Source: Sclerurus mexicanus (lineage: Eukaryota; Chordata; Aves; Passeriformes; Furnariidae). From it: a DNA stretch of 64,000 nt. Below are positions 25,911 to 38,280 of the stretch, piece after piece. Both the position numbers and the translations under genes were made by a program. Numbering within the stretch: the first letter of the stretch is position 1; each line of letters opens with the position of its first letter. Where the stretch lies: assembly GCA_013396755.1 (NCBI GenBank), contig VWZF01003022.1, forward strand, positions 172,138-236,137. Direction: 5' to 3'. The notes below the pieces were generated by a model. It had not been told where the DNA came from. It saw only the letters and a program-made list of their open reading frames with translations, and made no database searches.

Positions 25911-28900
25911 AAATCAAAAAGTTGTACTGGAATTACATACTACTGATGCATTCTACCACTGCGTAAGATGGCAGAATCGGGTCCCTATATTTTTAAAATA
26001 TTTGTCTCACTAAGTGGTAAGCATTTATCAAACTACCCTGCTTAATATTCCATCTCTTTTAAACTGAGATTTATAACATGGACACACCAATTATTCCATC
26101 TTATTTTTTCATCAGTAGAAATTCTTCTAGTTTATACATTATTACAAATACTACTGAAAATCCATCTCAGTAGAACTATTTTATAATTCAAACACCCTGC
26201 ACAGCAGGTGTGATATTCAATAGACTTTCTTGGATTCTATGATAATAGAATATAACTAGGCTATCCTGGATTCCATGATAATGGTCTGTAGTTTTACCCT
26301 GAATCTGAAAAAAGAATAAAAGCACATTTTCAGATTCCAAGAGACGTCTTTTATTGTTGCTATAAATACCATGTTGTCTTTGTATTAAGGAAATGGTGCC
26401 CAACTTCAAAGCACCTCAAAATGCTTGATCTCCTAAATTAATCAATGAGTCTTCTCTATTTGTCACTACATAAATGTCACACTAGACCCTCTTTTCACTT
26501 ACATAGCTTTAGCAGCTAGTGTTCCTAATATTTATTTTATATTATAACCATGCCAAGTATAAAATATATGAAATCCTCACACTGAATGAGGAAGAAATAT
26601 TATGTCCAGCACGTGGAGCTAAAAGAAATAAGCATATTCAAGTCTGCATTTCAGAAATTTATTCAGAAGTCTCAGTTTATTAACCTTACTTCACACTGAG
26701 AAAAAAGGCTTGTTAGGATGGGTAGGGACAAATTAGAAAGGAGATAGGTTTCTAGCATAGAAACTCATTGCATGTTTAAAAAATAATTTTACTCAGTAGC
26801 ATAGAGAGAGAATATAAACATCAATTTCCACCACCAAAAAATATTAAAAAAAAATTTAAAACTTCACCTAATAAGAGAAGCTCCTGACCTAGTGCAGATT
26901 GCATGTCTAAATATTCACCCTTAAATTTTAAGTCGCTGTCATGCTACTTTAACTACCTCTTTACTCACAATTTGCCCTTTGATGTCACAAATACCTAGTG
27001 TCGCATACGCAAGCGCAACATCAAATATAAAAAGGAGTGTGTTCAGTAAGGTCAAAGTGAAAAAGCAGACTCTGAGATGTGTGCAAGCTAGCAAAGTATC
27101 AGTGAATATGTGGATAGTAGAAATATCTGAAAATACGGTTAAGCAGGTAAATTTGAGATTTTATTTATGTGCATTGAAAATGAGGCAGGTTGCAAATATA
27201 CCTGGTTGATCACAACCAAAGTTATCAATTTTACTGGATTTTAATAGCATTTAATTATGCTTTCAGTACATCAAATAAGAGAGAGGATTTTTAAAATGTC
27301 TGATTCTATTGTGTTATAGACCTCTTGGAGCCACTATGGTCTATATGAGTTCAATAATACCCATTTTGAAACTCAGTAAATAAATATTTATAAATGATAA
27401 GGAAACATTGCCCCTTGGAGTCTATCAATAATTCATATTTTAGAAGTCCTTAAATACATGATAAACTGTAATGGCTCCAATGGAACAGTCAACTCTCATA
27501 AACTTCTAGGAGGAATTATTTTTGTATTTCGTCGTAAGCCTCCATTACAATTCCATAGGAAAGGAACCATGCATTAAAATAGCTCTGTAAAAGTGATACT
27601 ACAGATGTGCATGGTTTGTGCTAATACTCTTTGTGGCTAGAGATAAATTGCCAGTTGTGGTAGGGAACATGAGTTTTTATGCTTTTTATGCAGTATTACA
27701 AATGTACAAAGTGCTTAGCAATTGCCTTTACTCCTAATAATAAGTATTGTTAGTTGCCTTGCAGCTGCGTTTAGTCCCCAGAGCACTAAATACCATAGAA
27801 AACATAGAAAAACTTAATATACATGCAACAGTTCTGCTATTTAAACTGAACAACATAAACACATGACATGGAAACAGTAAATGGGCCTAAAATTCTTAAA
27901 AAATTAAAAATATCTTAGTCCTGTGCAAGAAGAACTTTATGTGCAAATTTTACTCCTCCCTGAAGTAATTACACATGTGCAAAGTCCACTTGTGAACAAG
28001 GACTGAAAGGTAGTTCCCATGCTGCTTACAATTTTTCCAGGGAAGACAAACATAAGGTAAAGTCAAGAAAATGAGAGACACATGAGGAAGTGAAATGACT
28101 TTCACATATTAATGCAGCAGGTTAATAATGACAGCAAAGAATTTTTAACCAGGGAAAATATGTGAGATCCTTACTGCCAGCTATGTATGATCCCACTCTT
28201 ACACTGTTCACTTAACATCATGTGGTGAATTAATGAATTTCAGCCTTTAACTCTACATTTTCCTTCTGTACTATCCATTTAACTTGACTTAGTGAAGCAT
28301 GGTACTGTGATACTTCCTTAGAGACTCTATCCAGTGTCACTAGAGAATAATTCAGGTAAAGAGACCTCCTCATGAAGTAGATCAGGGCAGCAGCAGCACT
28401 GAATCGTAACCAGAGGGAAAAAAGAATATTTTCATTATCAGGCATTGCCTGAATTTCATATCTGAATCTTTTTCTCTAGAAAGCTTCTAGTAGACTGAGA
28501 CTTCCCAAGATCTATGTGACAGATGTAGGTGCCATTACATTTTATTTATTAAAAAAAATTAAAAACAATTAAAATCTAAACTGTTGGATGTATTCAGTTT
28601 AGCAAAAGATTAAAAAAATTCTTCTCATTTACTCTAGCCTGGGATTTTGATGGCTTTGAGAAGTTCTTCTGTATTTCAACGAGTATTAAATTTTATTTTA
28701 GGTAGCCCCATAATGAAAGGAAGTTATAGGCTCACACTGAAGGAAATATCAACATATTCACTTAAAGAAGGATGAAATCCTTGTTCACAGGGTTCAAGAG
28801 CTCAGTAGGTTGGTTGATGAAAGAGCAATTTGCATGTAGCCATTCTCCTCATGCATGAACTTCTCCCAGGCTCTTCTTCCACATCAGCCACTGTGCTTGC

Positions 28901-28989
28901 AGGAAGAAAACATCAAAGAAATGAAACACTTAAAATTATTTTTCTAAAAAAAGTAATTTCTCTACTTTTTTAAGTGATTTTTCTGAGAT

Positions 28990-29650
28990 AGCAAGCAGCT
29001 CAGTCACAGATGCTCAGATCCCTGAGGGCACCATTCATCCTTACTTTTTCTGACCACCTCTCCTGGAACCTCCACCCTTTTGCCCCTGTACAGGAACCTC
29101 ACAGTACCCCAGGCCTGAGCCCCCAAACCCAGCTGAACTATGTTGTGGGCAAGTGGGGGCCAGTGGTGTCCCAGGCTGCTCAAGCCTTGCTTCCTGCTCT
29201 TCCTGCACTGAGCTGAGACCTGCTCCCCCTCTCCTGCTTGCCTGCTGGTCACTGGGCTGGCAGTGGAGCCTGTTATTGCCAGAAACCCTGCCCTGCTAGC
29301 ACTGTTCATGTGCCAGAGGGTGTTTCTTTTTGAAGACAGCATCAGCCCCACTGGTCCTGTGGTCACCCTTGGCTCTAGCTTATCTTTCCTCAAAGAGCTG
29401 CGCCCTGACCGGGGCCAGCCAGCCCTTAACTGCCTGCAAGTTTGTCCTACAGGCAGGGGAAGGAAAGAAAGAGAATAGTGAGGGTGCTAGTGCACACTCC
29501 AAGTGCAAGAATAACAATATAAGGAAGAGGTAACTAAGAACTGCAGCTCCTGCTGTCCTTTGAGCCTTGCTCCAGTCACTCCACTTCATCTGCCTAATAA
29601 TAAAGCACATGCAAGTACCAGTCATTGTATATTGAGAACAGGGCCATTGG
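28990..29650. other. GC-rich block of unknown origin
   Basis: Base composition changes sharply to GC-rich, pyrimidine-rich sequence between AT-rich flanks. Long open frames occur on both strands (minus 29004-29393 with 129 codons, and two overlapping plus frames at 29263-29533). This is what stop-poor GC-rich DNA produces and none resembles a known protein. An AATAAA hexamer lies at 29599-29604, close to the right edge of the block on the + strand. The block could be a decayed LTR, a retrocopy of an untranslated region, or a regulatory CpG-depleted island. I could not find TG...CA ends, a target duplication or an A-tail to decide. Confidence 0.5.
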
Positions 29651-32600
29651 TAAGATGATTCCCCATTTGCTCTCTTTCCCTAGTTTTTGAAGTTGCCTTG
29701 ATATTTCCTGTTTTTGAGAGATCTCTATTGACTTTAACTAACTTTCCCTTAGGCTCACAATCATAACAAATACTGCTCCTAAAAGCAAATAAAATTGACT
29801 ATGTTCCATGGGCTTTTTAAGGTATTTCTGTCTCCTAAAGATACAAATAAGGGTTTTAATAGGCATTATTTGAAGAGATATATGCTTTTATAATACATCA
29901 CTAATATGTCATTGATCTGGCTATCTGATAATTCAACATCATTAAGGTCCATATCATAAACGTGCTATAAAATTACAAAATCAATTAAGCTGGCCCAAGT
30001 TTTACAGAACAGTTGTATAGTGTTTTCCTTGATCTTTATGTTCTGTTTACATAGTTAGAATCTTCAAACAGAATACATGAGAAACATGAACATGAGAAAG
30101 TAGACATATTTTACTAGACATATTAAAATTTAACTGGTGATACAATTTGTCAGCCTAAAAATACTGCAATGTTGCTGATCACAGAATTTTTCCAACCATC
30201 TGACTCCAGCAGAATCAAGTTTCTGGTTTTTGCAGTAACTCAGGAAAGAGGTAAATGAATGAAGGATGGGCATGAGTCGTCTCTCAAAGCCAAGTCTGCA
30301 TGTAGACAGCTTTAACATCTCTAACAAAATAAAATGTTTCTAAGTTGCATTGTCATACATTATCATTACAGCTACAAATGTTCTTAAACTCAGTGTTTCC
30401 TGAAATGTTATTAACGGGCAGCAATGAAACAGTAGTTAGTATACTGTATTCATCTGTAATTTTTTATGTCACATGGGTTTAGCAGAGAATTTGTGCATAA
30501 AAATTATTCTAAATTGCAGTTCATGCCATTCAGCAACTCAAATGTAATGAAAAATAAAGTAAAACAGAGACATTTAGTTTTACTTCAGATTGCTGCAACA
30601 AAATAATCCTTGTTCTATCATGTAGTGTAAATGGGACTGCTTGAGACATAATTAACACTGAATTCCTACGTTTTAACAAATACATGTAGATATTCCATCA
30701 GTATAGCCAGAAGCAAACAAAAGAAAAAGACTTTTGATTAATATTTGGGCACTCTTTAGTATCTCTGCAAAAGCAGTTGGGTAAGTGTATTAAACTACTT
30801 TGTATGTCATTACCCATCTGTACAATTCAGTAAACAAGATCACAGGTTTTGCTCAATATAACATTGTAAAGTAAAATTTCACATATCACTAACATGCTTG
30901 TTGTACAGACCATCTCTTCTTATCAGAGAAGTGAAACTCCAGTGCTTACATTACAATGTTTTTCACTGACATATTTAGATAACCTGTGTTTTTTCTTAAG
31001 CTGTAATTCAAGTGATAATCCTCCTGAGTTTTTTGCTTTGCATTTACTAGTTATCCTGCAACAGCTGCCATTGTACTAATAAAATAGCCCTACTGATGCT
31101 GAACAACTGTGAATATAAGTGTAAAATATGGTTGCTCCACCCCATTTTTTATTTATCTGCTCTCAAAATTGTTTGAGTGTAAAGGCAGAACAGTCACTGA
31201 AGATCACTCCTGTTTTTCTTTTTTAGAGGACAGAACTACCGGATCCTTCTCTTTTACTGGCAAAAATCTGCATGAAGTATTTATTCTTTCTCACTCTGTA
31301 GTGCTTCTATCTAGACAACATTCAAATTGGAAGTACTGTTAATCTGAATTGTTCCTCTTTGTGCTTCAGTTTCAGGGACAGCACAAAACACAGTGCTTAA
31401 TGTAAAATTCCCAGACTCCATGACTAGAATTATCTGATTATCTACCCCATCTATATGTTTGATTTCTGTGATTGGCCAGCTATAACCAATGGAGCTGACT
31501 TGCAAAAAATCACATGTTCTTTTCTATGTCTCATGGACAAGTTTGGTATGAAAGGAAGTTAATTTTATGCAATATTGTTCCTAACATCCTAGGATTCTTT
31601 GATGTGCCAGTTTTTTAATGCATCTTTTTCATATTTTTTAAAAAAAATTTATTGAGATCATGCTTTGTTTTTTTGTAAAGCAAATAAGAAAACTTCCTCC
31701 TGAAATGCACACTGAGAGAGCAGTACTGAAAAGGTTAATATTCACAGTTAAAGCAATTAAATGTTTTATTTATATTTTGAGGATTAAGCAAGCAATTCAG
31801 GCATTGTAACAAATCAAGCTGACAAGTCCTATTCACATAAATGACAATGTGCAGACAAAAATTAGATTAATTTCCAAAATAACAATAATTCCTTTACCCA
31901 GAATGCCATATTTATGGAAAGTGTTCAGAGCATTGCTTCCAATTATTTCCAACCCTGAAACAAATTATTCTAGAACAATCTTTTCTTTATAAAATTACCT
32001 TATTTTGATGACTCATTGCACCTTTTCATTCTTTATATAAATGGACCTTCTTCATTATGTAGACACAGAAGGGATGCAATTGCAAAACAAAAGCAAGACA
32101 GAAGGGAAGGAAATAGTTTCTTTGTTAATGTAGACGCACATTTATGAAACTTTACCAAATTAATGTAGCTGCAGGATTCTTAATAACCTGTGTGCACGTA
32201 TGCCTTGCCAGATGATGCATAGGTTATTTCCCTGGAATTAAGCAGTCATGCGTATTTACTTCACAGTAATATCTTCTGACAGACACATCCTCATATATAC
32301 AAATACACTTACAACCATGCATGAAAAAAGTATGAGAATTAAATAAACTAGAGTTTTTCAATAAGAAGAAAAGAAATTAAACAAAATGTTTGTATGATGT
32401 AGGAGGTAAAAGTGGTCAACATAGCAACAGTTAGGAAACAGTAGGGCAATATCCAGCTGTTTTCTTATAAACAGCTCTTTGGTGATATGTCTTTTATTCA
32501 GTTTTAAATAAGGTAAGTTGTTGGTACTCAGTTACTAGTTGATGATGGTCACACTGAAAAGTATGAGAATCAGTTTTGTATCACTGATATGTAGCTGTTG

Positions 32601-35410
32601 AAGAGTTACATCAGCTTTGCTTTTAGATCTGGCCCATGCTGTCCAGAGCCTTTTATACATTAGGTTACTACAACGTATAATTTATCACTACAGATTAAAG
32701 TTAGTCATGAATAGAAGACAAAAGACCAAGACTTGTCTAAGGGGATCTATGCTGAATATTCATACTTGCTAGTCATTGTCTCTCTAGTCCTAAATCAGAG
32801 ACCTGTTTATCTACCTGATTATCCTACCAAGATACATGCTGCCAGCAGGATAAGCCTTATAAGTACTCCTAGTTCCCTATGACTTGATTTCATTTAGGAA
32901 TTGTTCAGGAACACTGCCAAAGCCATTTGTGTATAAGGATTTTTCAGAGATAGAGAGTGCTATTTTTTGGAAGACAACTGTTAGTGCAAATACTGGGGTT
33001 TATGTCATTCATTGGCTGGCTAACCTGAGTTGATTTGTTCATGCTGAATATTTGGTTTTTTAAGTCTGCTGGATGTAGAATATCATTGAAAGATTAAGTA
33101 GAAGAGCCTAGAGCTTTATGTACAGCTTTTTTTTTTTTTCATGACGTAAATCTCAGTAAATAAAGAACAAAACCTGTAATGAATAGTGGGAGCACAATTT
33201 GCCTTTGTCATCCTTCTGCAGTCTATGCTTTTTTCTTTATTTGCTCTCATATAAATTCTCACCAAGCTTGATATGCTTAGCAAAAAGAAAGAAAAATTCT
33301 TCCCATAAACCATCATATCGAAAAATTGTTCAGATGCTAGTCTAAATGCTGGGATGTGCTTTGCCCTATGTATTCTTCCTCAAAAACACTGCTAGAAAAC
33401 TTTTCTTCTTGAAAAACAAATAGGAAACTTCTATTTCACTATAACAGCTACAGGAATAATAACTATCCACTCACTAAATGTGCTGCACATCTTTGGCTTC
33501 CCAGGCACCTTTCCTTTGTTGGCCATTCTCTGTGACTGAACAGTGTTACTCTTCCCTCTACTTCCTCCTTCCAGAGACCTCTTTGCTCTCTGTATGATTT
33601 CTTTCTGTGATAACACTTTCATTTTAGTTAATGCTATTAGATTGTGCAGAGAGCTTTTTGTGTTCCTGTTACTTTCCAGGAACACAGAACCTTCCCTAAA
33701 CAATTAATAAAGTAAGGTATCATTTTACCTACCGTAACAGTTTTTTATCATATAAATGTGAACATAGTGAGACTGTATAAGCCAGAAAAAGAGAGACTGT
33801 ACTGGGAAGGCTTCAGTGCAATTTCCAAAGTGCCTGATCATATGCCATAGAAAAATTATGTTCTTCATCCCCATAAAACCAAAGGGCAAAAGAATACCAT
33901 GCAGCTGACAAGAGTTAAAAAAAGTACCTTGCAAAAAATGGCAACTGCAGTTGTTGAGGTACATTACTAAAAGTGACAGATTTTGGGTCTGCTCTTTTTT
34001 CAAGTCCCCTGTGAGTCACACTACCATCATTTCTTCATCTGTATGAGACAAACTCTGTCCCTTCTGTGAATTATGTCAGCAATCTTCCATCAGACACATG
34101 CAATATTGCTAGGTGACACCTTGCAGCAGGTGTTCACTTTTTCCATATGGTGCTTCACACATTTACTTGAACTATCATATCTGAAGCATATTGAATTTGT
34201 TCAGCCTACAGAAGTTATCAAGGTAGATGGATGACTTTCTTTTAAGTATGCACATTCATCTTGGCTTGACAAGTGTCCATTTGACACTGAGTGGAAATTC
34301 TTTTCCTGAGAAGGCTCCAGAATACCGTATCACCTGTCACCATAATTGTTGTGCTGCCCGAACTTTGCAAGAAATGTTTGCAGATTTTCACTCACAAATT
34401 ACCTTTAGCTTGAAATGTCAAAGTATAAAGTACCTGTTTTGAATCAGATAAGTGAGCACATTTTATAAACAACAGACAATTCCATACCTCCCTTTAGGAT
34501 TTCATTTCATAAATGAGAGTCTTGGTTCTGTGTTACTAGCTGCTTCATTCAATAGTGCAGCAATGGTATTTGAAATGGTTTCTATTGGAATGCCGAATTT
34601 TGGTTTGTTTTTTTTTTTTTTCTAGGACACGTCATGTTGACAAGCAATGTAATTATTCACTTGTTCAGCACAGTGCTACGTACAACAATGAATCTTTAAC
34701 TGCTCTTGTATTTACTGAGGGCATCAGGTCATTATGTGTGTGTAACATTTGGCACTCTGATTTAACTGAGGCTGGGAATTCCTAGACTGTTTATTAAGAC
34801 TACTTATTAACTAAGACAAAACACAGAAGGATGACACAGTTCCTGTGAAGTGGGATTCAAAATCATCAGGCTACACCATCATTTGTCATCTGACAAATAT
34901 GCTCTGTGAAAACAATAATGTAGGGGGTTTTGTTTCGTATTGTTTGGTTTGGTTTTTGAGCTCATTATAGCATGAGACCAAAAATAAACAAAAAAAAAAA
35001 TCTTTGTCAATTTTGTTAGGATGAGGTATGTGAAAAGGCTAGTATATACACAGTAGCAAAGGTGTCAATTTCCCATGTATATAGTGCTTAAGATCCTCTA
35101 CCGATTTCCTAATGTTTTTCTACACTGAACAGATTCTTGGCAGTAGCATCAAAATTAATGAAGCAAACATGTCGGTCTACAAAATCTCTTCCAAAATTGT
35201 TTCTATAGAGCAGATTTCACTGTAAGAAGATGGTGCCATTTGGTACTTACCACTGTATCATTACTGGCTGTAGCAATAGATACCACAAACTAAAGTGAAA
35301 ATATCCATAGAAAATAGCATTTTGTTTATCAAAACTAAAATGGTAGAAAGAAGGATCCAGCCTTTCATGTCATGAAACATGGAGGGTCATAATCTATGTA
35401 ACTAATTAGA
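29651..35410. other. Unique noncoding DNA
   Basis: AT-rich sequence without recognised genes or repeats. Short T or A runs occur near 33128, 34609 and 34990. The 90- and 92-codon minus-strand open frames at 33431-33703 and 33725-34003 match nothing I know. Confidence 0.55.
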
Positions 35411-38280
35411 TTTAGGGTTGGAAGGTCCTCAGGCTCATCTTTTCCAAACTCCCTGCTCAAGCAGGCCAGTTAAAGCTAGGGTGAAGACTCTGAAACACTC
35501 CTTAAGTTACAGAGTCTTTAAGGATAGAAACTCTATAATCTCCAAAGGCAATCTGTACTAGTGCTAAATCACCCAGTAAAAAAGTGTTTCCTGATGTTCA
35601 GATGGAACCTCCTGTGTTTCAATCTGTTTCCACTACTTCTGATCCTGCCACTGGGCACCATGGAAAAGAGCCTGGTTCTGTATTTTCTGCACCCTCTCTT
35701 CAGATATTATATACATTGGTAAGATTTTTCTGACCCTTCTCTTCTCCAGACTGAATAGTCCCATCTCTCTCAACTTTTCCTCACTGGCTAGTTCAGTCCC
35801 TTAATTATCTATGTGTTCCTTCATTGGACTTTCTCCAGTACACCCATGACACTCTTGTATGAAGTCCAGAACTGAACACAGCACTGGAGTGCTGGGTAGA
35901 GGGAAAGGATTACCTCCCTTGGCATGCTCACAACACCCCTAATGCAGCCCGGCACACCTTTCTGGCCACAAGGGGACACTGCTGACCCGTGTGCAACCTG
36001 CTGTCCGCCAGGACCTCGAGATCCTATTCTGCCAAACTGCTTTTAATCTGGGTAACTCGCAGCTCTACATGTATTAGTACATGTGGTTGTCATTTCCCAG
36101 AGGCAGAACTCTGCATTTAATGTTGAATTTAATGAGTTTCCTGCTCACTTATTTTCCCATTCTGTTGAGATCCGTCTGGATGACAGCATGGCCCTCTGGT
36201 GTATCAGCTATTAATCTTTTGAGGGTATGCTTAGCCCATCATTAAGATCATTAATGAAGATGTTAAGCAGGACTGGATCCAGTACAGACCTCTGGGATAC
36301 AGTGCAAGTCACTCGCCTCCAACCAGACTTTGTGCTGCTGGTCATGACCCTCTGAGCCTGGCTTTTCTGCCAGTTTTCAATCTATCTCATGTTTGCTCAT
36401 CCAGCTGTACATCAACATTCTTTCTGTGGATTTGTGGGAGACAGTGTGAAAGGCCTTACTGAAGTCCCAGTGGACAATGCCCTCTGCTGTATTTTCGAAT
36501 ACCAGGCCAGTCATTTCACTGTAGAAGGTTATCCAGTTGGTCAAGCATGACTTCCCCACAGTGGAGCCATACCGACTACTTCTGATGATTTTCTAGCTGT
36601 TCCATCATTTTCCCAGGAACTGTGGTGAGGCTGACTAACCTGTAGTTCCCTGGATTATCCTTCTTCCATAGGGGAGTGACATTAGCTTTCCTCCAATCTT
36701 CAGGTGATTGTCCCAGTCACCATAATTAATCAAAGATTATTAAGCGGCCTCCCAGTGACATCTGACAGGTTCTTTAGCACTTGTAGTGCATTCCACCAGG
36801 ACCCATGGACATATGCTTGGTTTGCTTAAGTGTTCCCTAACCTGTTCAACTTCCAACAGGGGCACACCATCTTTCCTCCAGCCTTTCTCCCTGATCTCTG
36901 AGACTTGGTATTCCTGAAGACCAGTCTTGCTAGTAAAGACTGAGGCATTTCAGCACTTCCCTTTTTCTGTGTAACCAGGTCCCCTGTCTCACTGAGCAAT
37001 AGGGGCACATTTTCCCTAGTTCTTCCTTTAGTCGTCTGTGTACTTCTACGGACATTTCTATTTCTAGAACTCTTTGACATGCCCGGCAACATTCAATTCC
37101 ATTTGGGCTTTGGCTTTTATAATTCTATCCCTGAATCCCTTCTATATTCCACCCAGGTTACCCTTCCTTTCTTCCATCCTCTGTAGGCTTCCTTTTTGAG
37201 TTAGAGTTTGTCTAGGGAGTTCCTTGTTCATCCATGCAGGCCTCCTAGCATTTTTAACCGACATTTTATTCTTTGGTACAGAGCTCTCTTGAGTTTGGAG
37301 GAGGTGATCCTTGAATATTAACCAGCTTTCTTGGGCTCTCCTTCCCTCCAGGGCCTTATCACATAGACATCTTACAGTCAGAACTTTGAAGAGGCTGAAA
37401 TCTTCTCTCTTGAAGTCCAGTGCTGTGAGCTTGCTTTTTATCCTCCTCCCTGGCCCCAGGATCCTGAATACCACAATCTCATGGTCACACAACCAATCAC
37501 CTTTGATCTTCACGTTCCTAACAAACCTTTCAATTTTGCTGAATATGAAGTCCAACAGAACATTTATCATTGTCTCTTCAATCACTTGGAGGTGGAATTT
37601 GTCATCAATGAAGAACCTCCAAGAACCTCCTGGATTCCCAATGTCCTGTGTTCATCACTCTCCAACATATACCCCAGGACCAGGGGTTGTGAATGTGATG
37701 CAGCTCATACCTGTTTGTTTCATCCACTGGTTCTTTCAGGTCATACAGCCTCTAACAGGCACCCATTATCATGTCACCTTAGCCTGTCTTCTCTTTGATC
37801 CTAACCCATAATCTTTCTGTTGGTTTCTTGTCCATCCTCAGGGAGAGATCCATGCAGTCCAGCTGCTTTCTCACATTAAGGACAACCTTCACTCCTTGTC
37901 TTCCCTTACTGTCCTTCCTATAGAGTCTGTATCCCTCTATTGCAATACTGCACTCATGGGAGCCATCCACCATACCTCCGTGACCCCAGCACGATCATAG
38001 CTCTGCAACTGCATGCAGAGCTCTAACTCACCATGTTTATTCCCTGTACTAAGTGCATTAATACACAGGGAGCACCAGCTCTCAGCCATTGACTTGATCT
38101 ATTAGTATCATTCTCCTCACAGCTTTTCCTCTCAGTGACAGGATTGAGGAGACCAGCTGGGTCCCCATGGCCTTGAAAACTGTCCACAGAGATTTGTAGT
38201 CAATTTTGATACTTTTAAGACTCAGTAATTTTGTCATCGTGACTTCCATTTCTCCATCTTTCTGTGGGGACCTCACTTGT
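35411..38280 (-). mobile_element. CR1 LINE, 5'-truncated, about 2.9 kb
   Basis: The + strand reads as the reverse complement of an avian CR1 element almost throughout, so the element lies on the - strand with its 3' end near 35411 and its 5' end near 38280. Landmarks from the element's 5' side are as follows. Endonuclease sequence lies at about 37779-38060. The linker containing DHEIVVFRILG and ARRPAWMNKEL lies at 37142-37585. The pre-RT segment lies at 36826-37092. The RT segment with KSCLTNWITFYSEMTGLV and DFSKAF lies at 36377-36559. Post-RT and 3' UTR sequence runs from about 36200 down to 35411. A complete CR1 is about 4.5 kb, so ORF1 and the 5' UTR are missing, as is usual for CR1. Extensive substitutions and frameshifts show it is long dead. 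The 5' boundary is approximate. Confidence 0.93.
36200..38060 (-). pseudogene. CR1 ORF2 (endonuclease/reverse transcriptase) remnant
   Basis: In intact CR1, ORF2 encodes an APE-type endonuclease followed by a reverse transcriptase, which together carry out target-primed insertion. Here the minus-strand frame survives only in pieces: 37779-37973 (endonuclease, with GSHECSIAIEGYRLYRKDSK and LWVRIKEK), 37142-37585 (end of endonuclease and linker), 36826-37092 (pre-RT) and 36377-36559 (RT fingers/palm, with HWDFSKAFHTVSHK). These pieces need frame changes between them, so no functional protein can be made. In the antisense copy the stretch that should encode the FADD catalytic box appears to be missing: sequence jumps from the Gly-Val-Ala-Asp-Thr-like region to the Thr-Leu-Ser-Lys-like region at about 36206-36222. 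That deletion is judged against a remembered CR1 consensus. Confidence 0.85.

Larger units (their letters stand above)
14463..28985. other. Unique noncoding DNA
   Basis: No gene or interspersed repeat is recognised. Three GC-balanced, non-repetitive stretches look like conserved noncoding DNA in texture: about 19090-19440, 22080-22320 and 24430-24660. They are dense in homeodomain-like and SOX-like AT core motifs, but conservation cannot be judged from one sequence. A 17-base T run lies at 15051-15067. The 108-codon minus-strand open frame at 15893-16219 has no recognisable domain and I treat it as chance. Confidence 0.55.

Noticed and set aside
37311..37811. 166-codon plus-strand open frame, the longest in the window
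   Set aside because: It lies antisense to the CR1 ORF2 remnant on the minus strand and simply mirrors it. There is no independent protein similarity.
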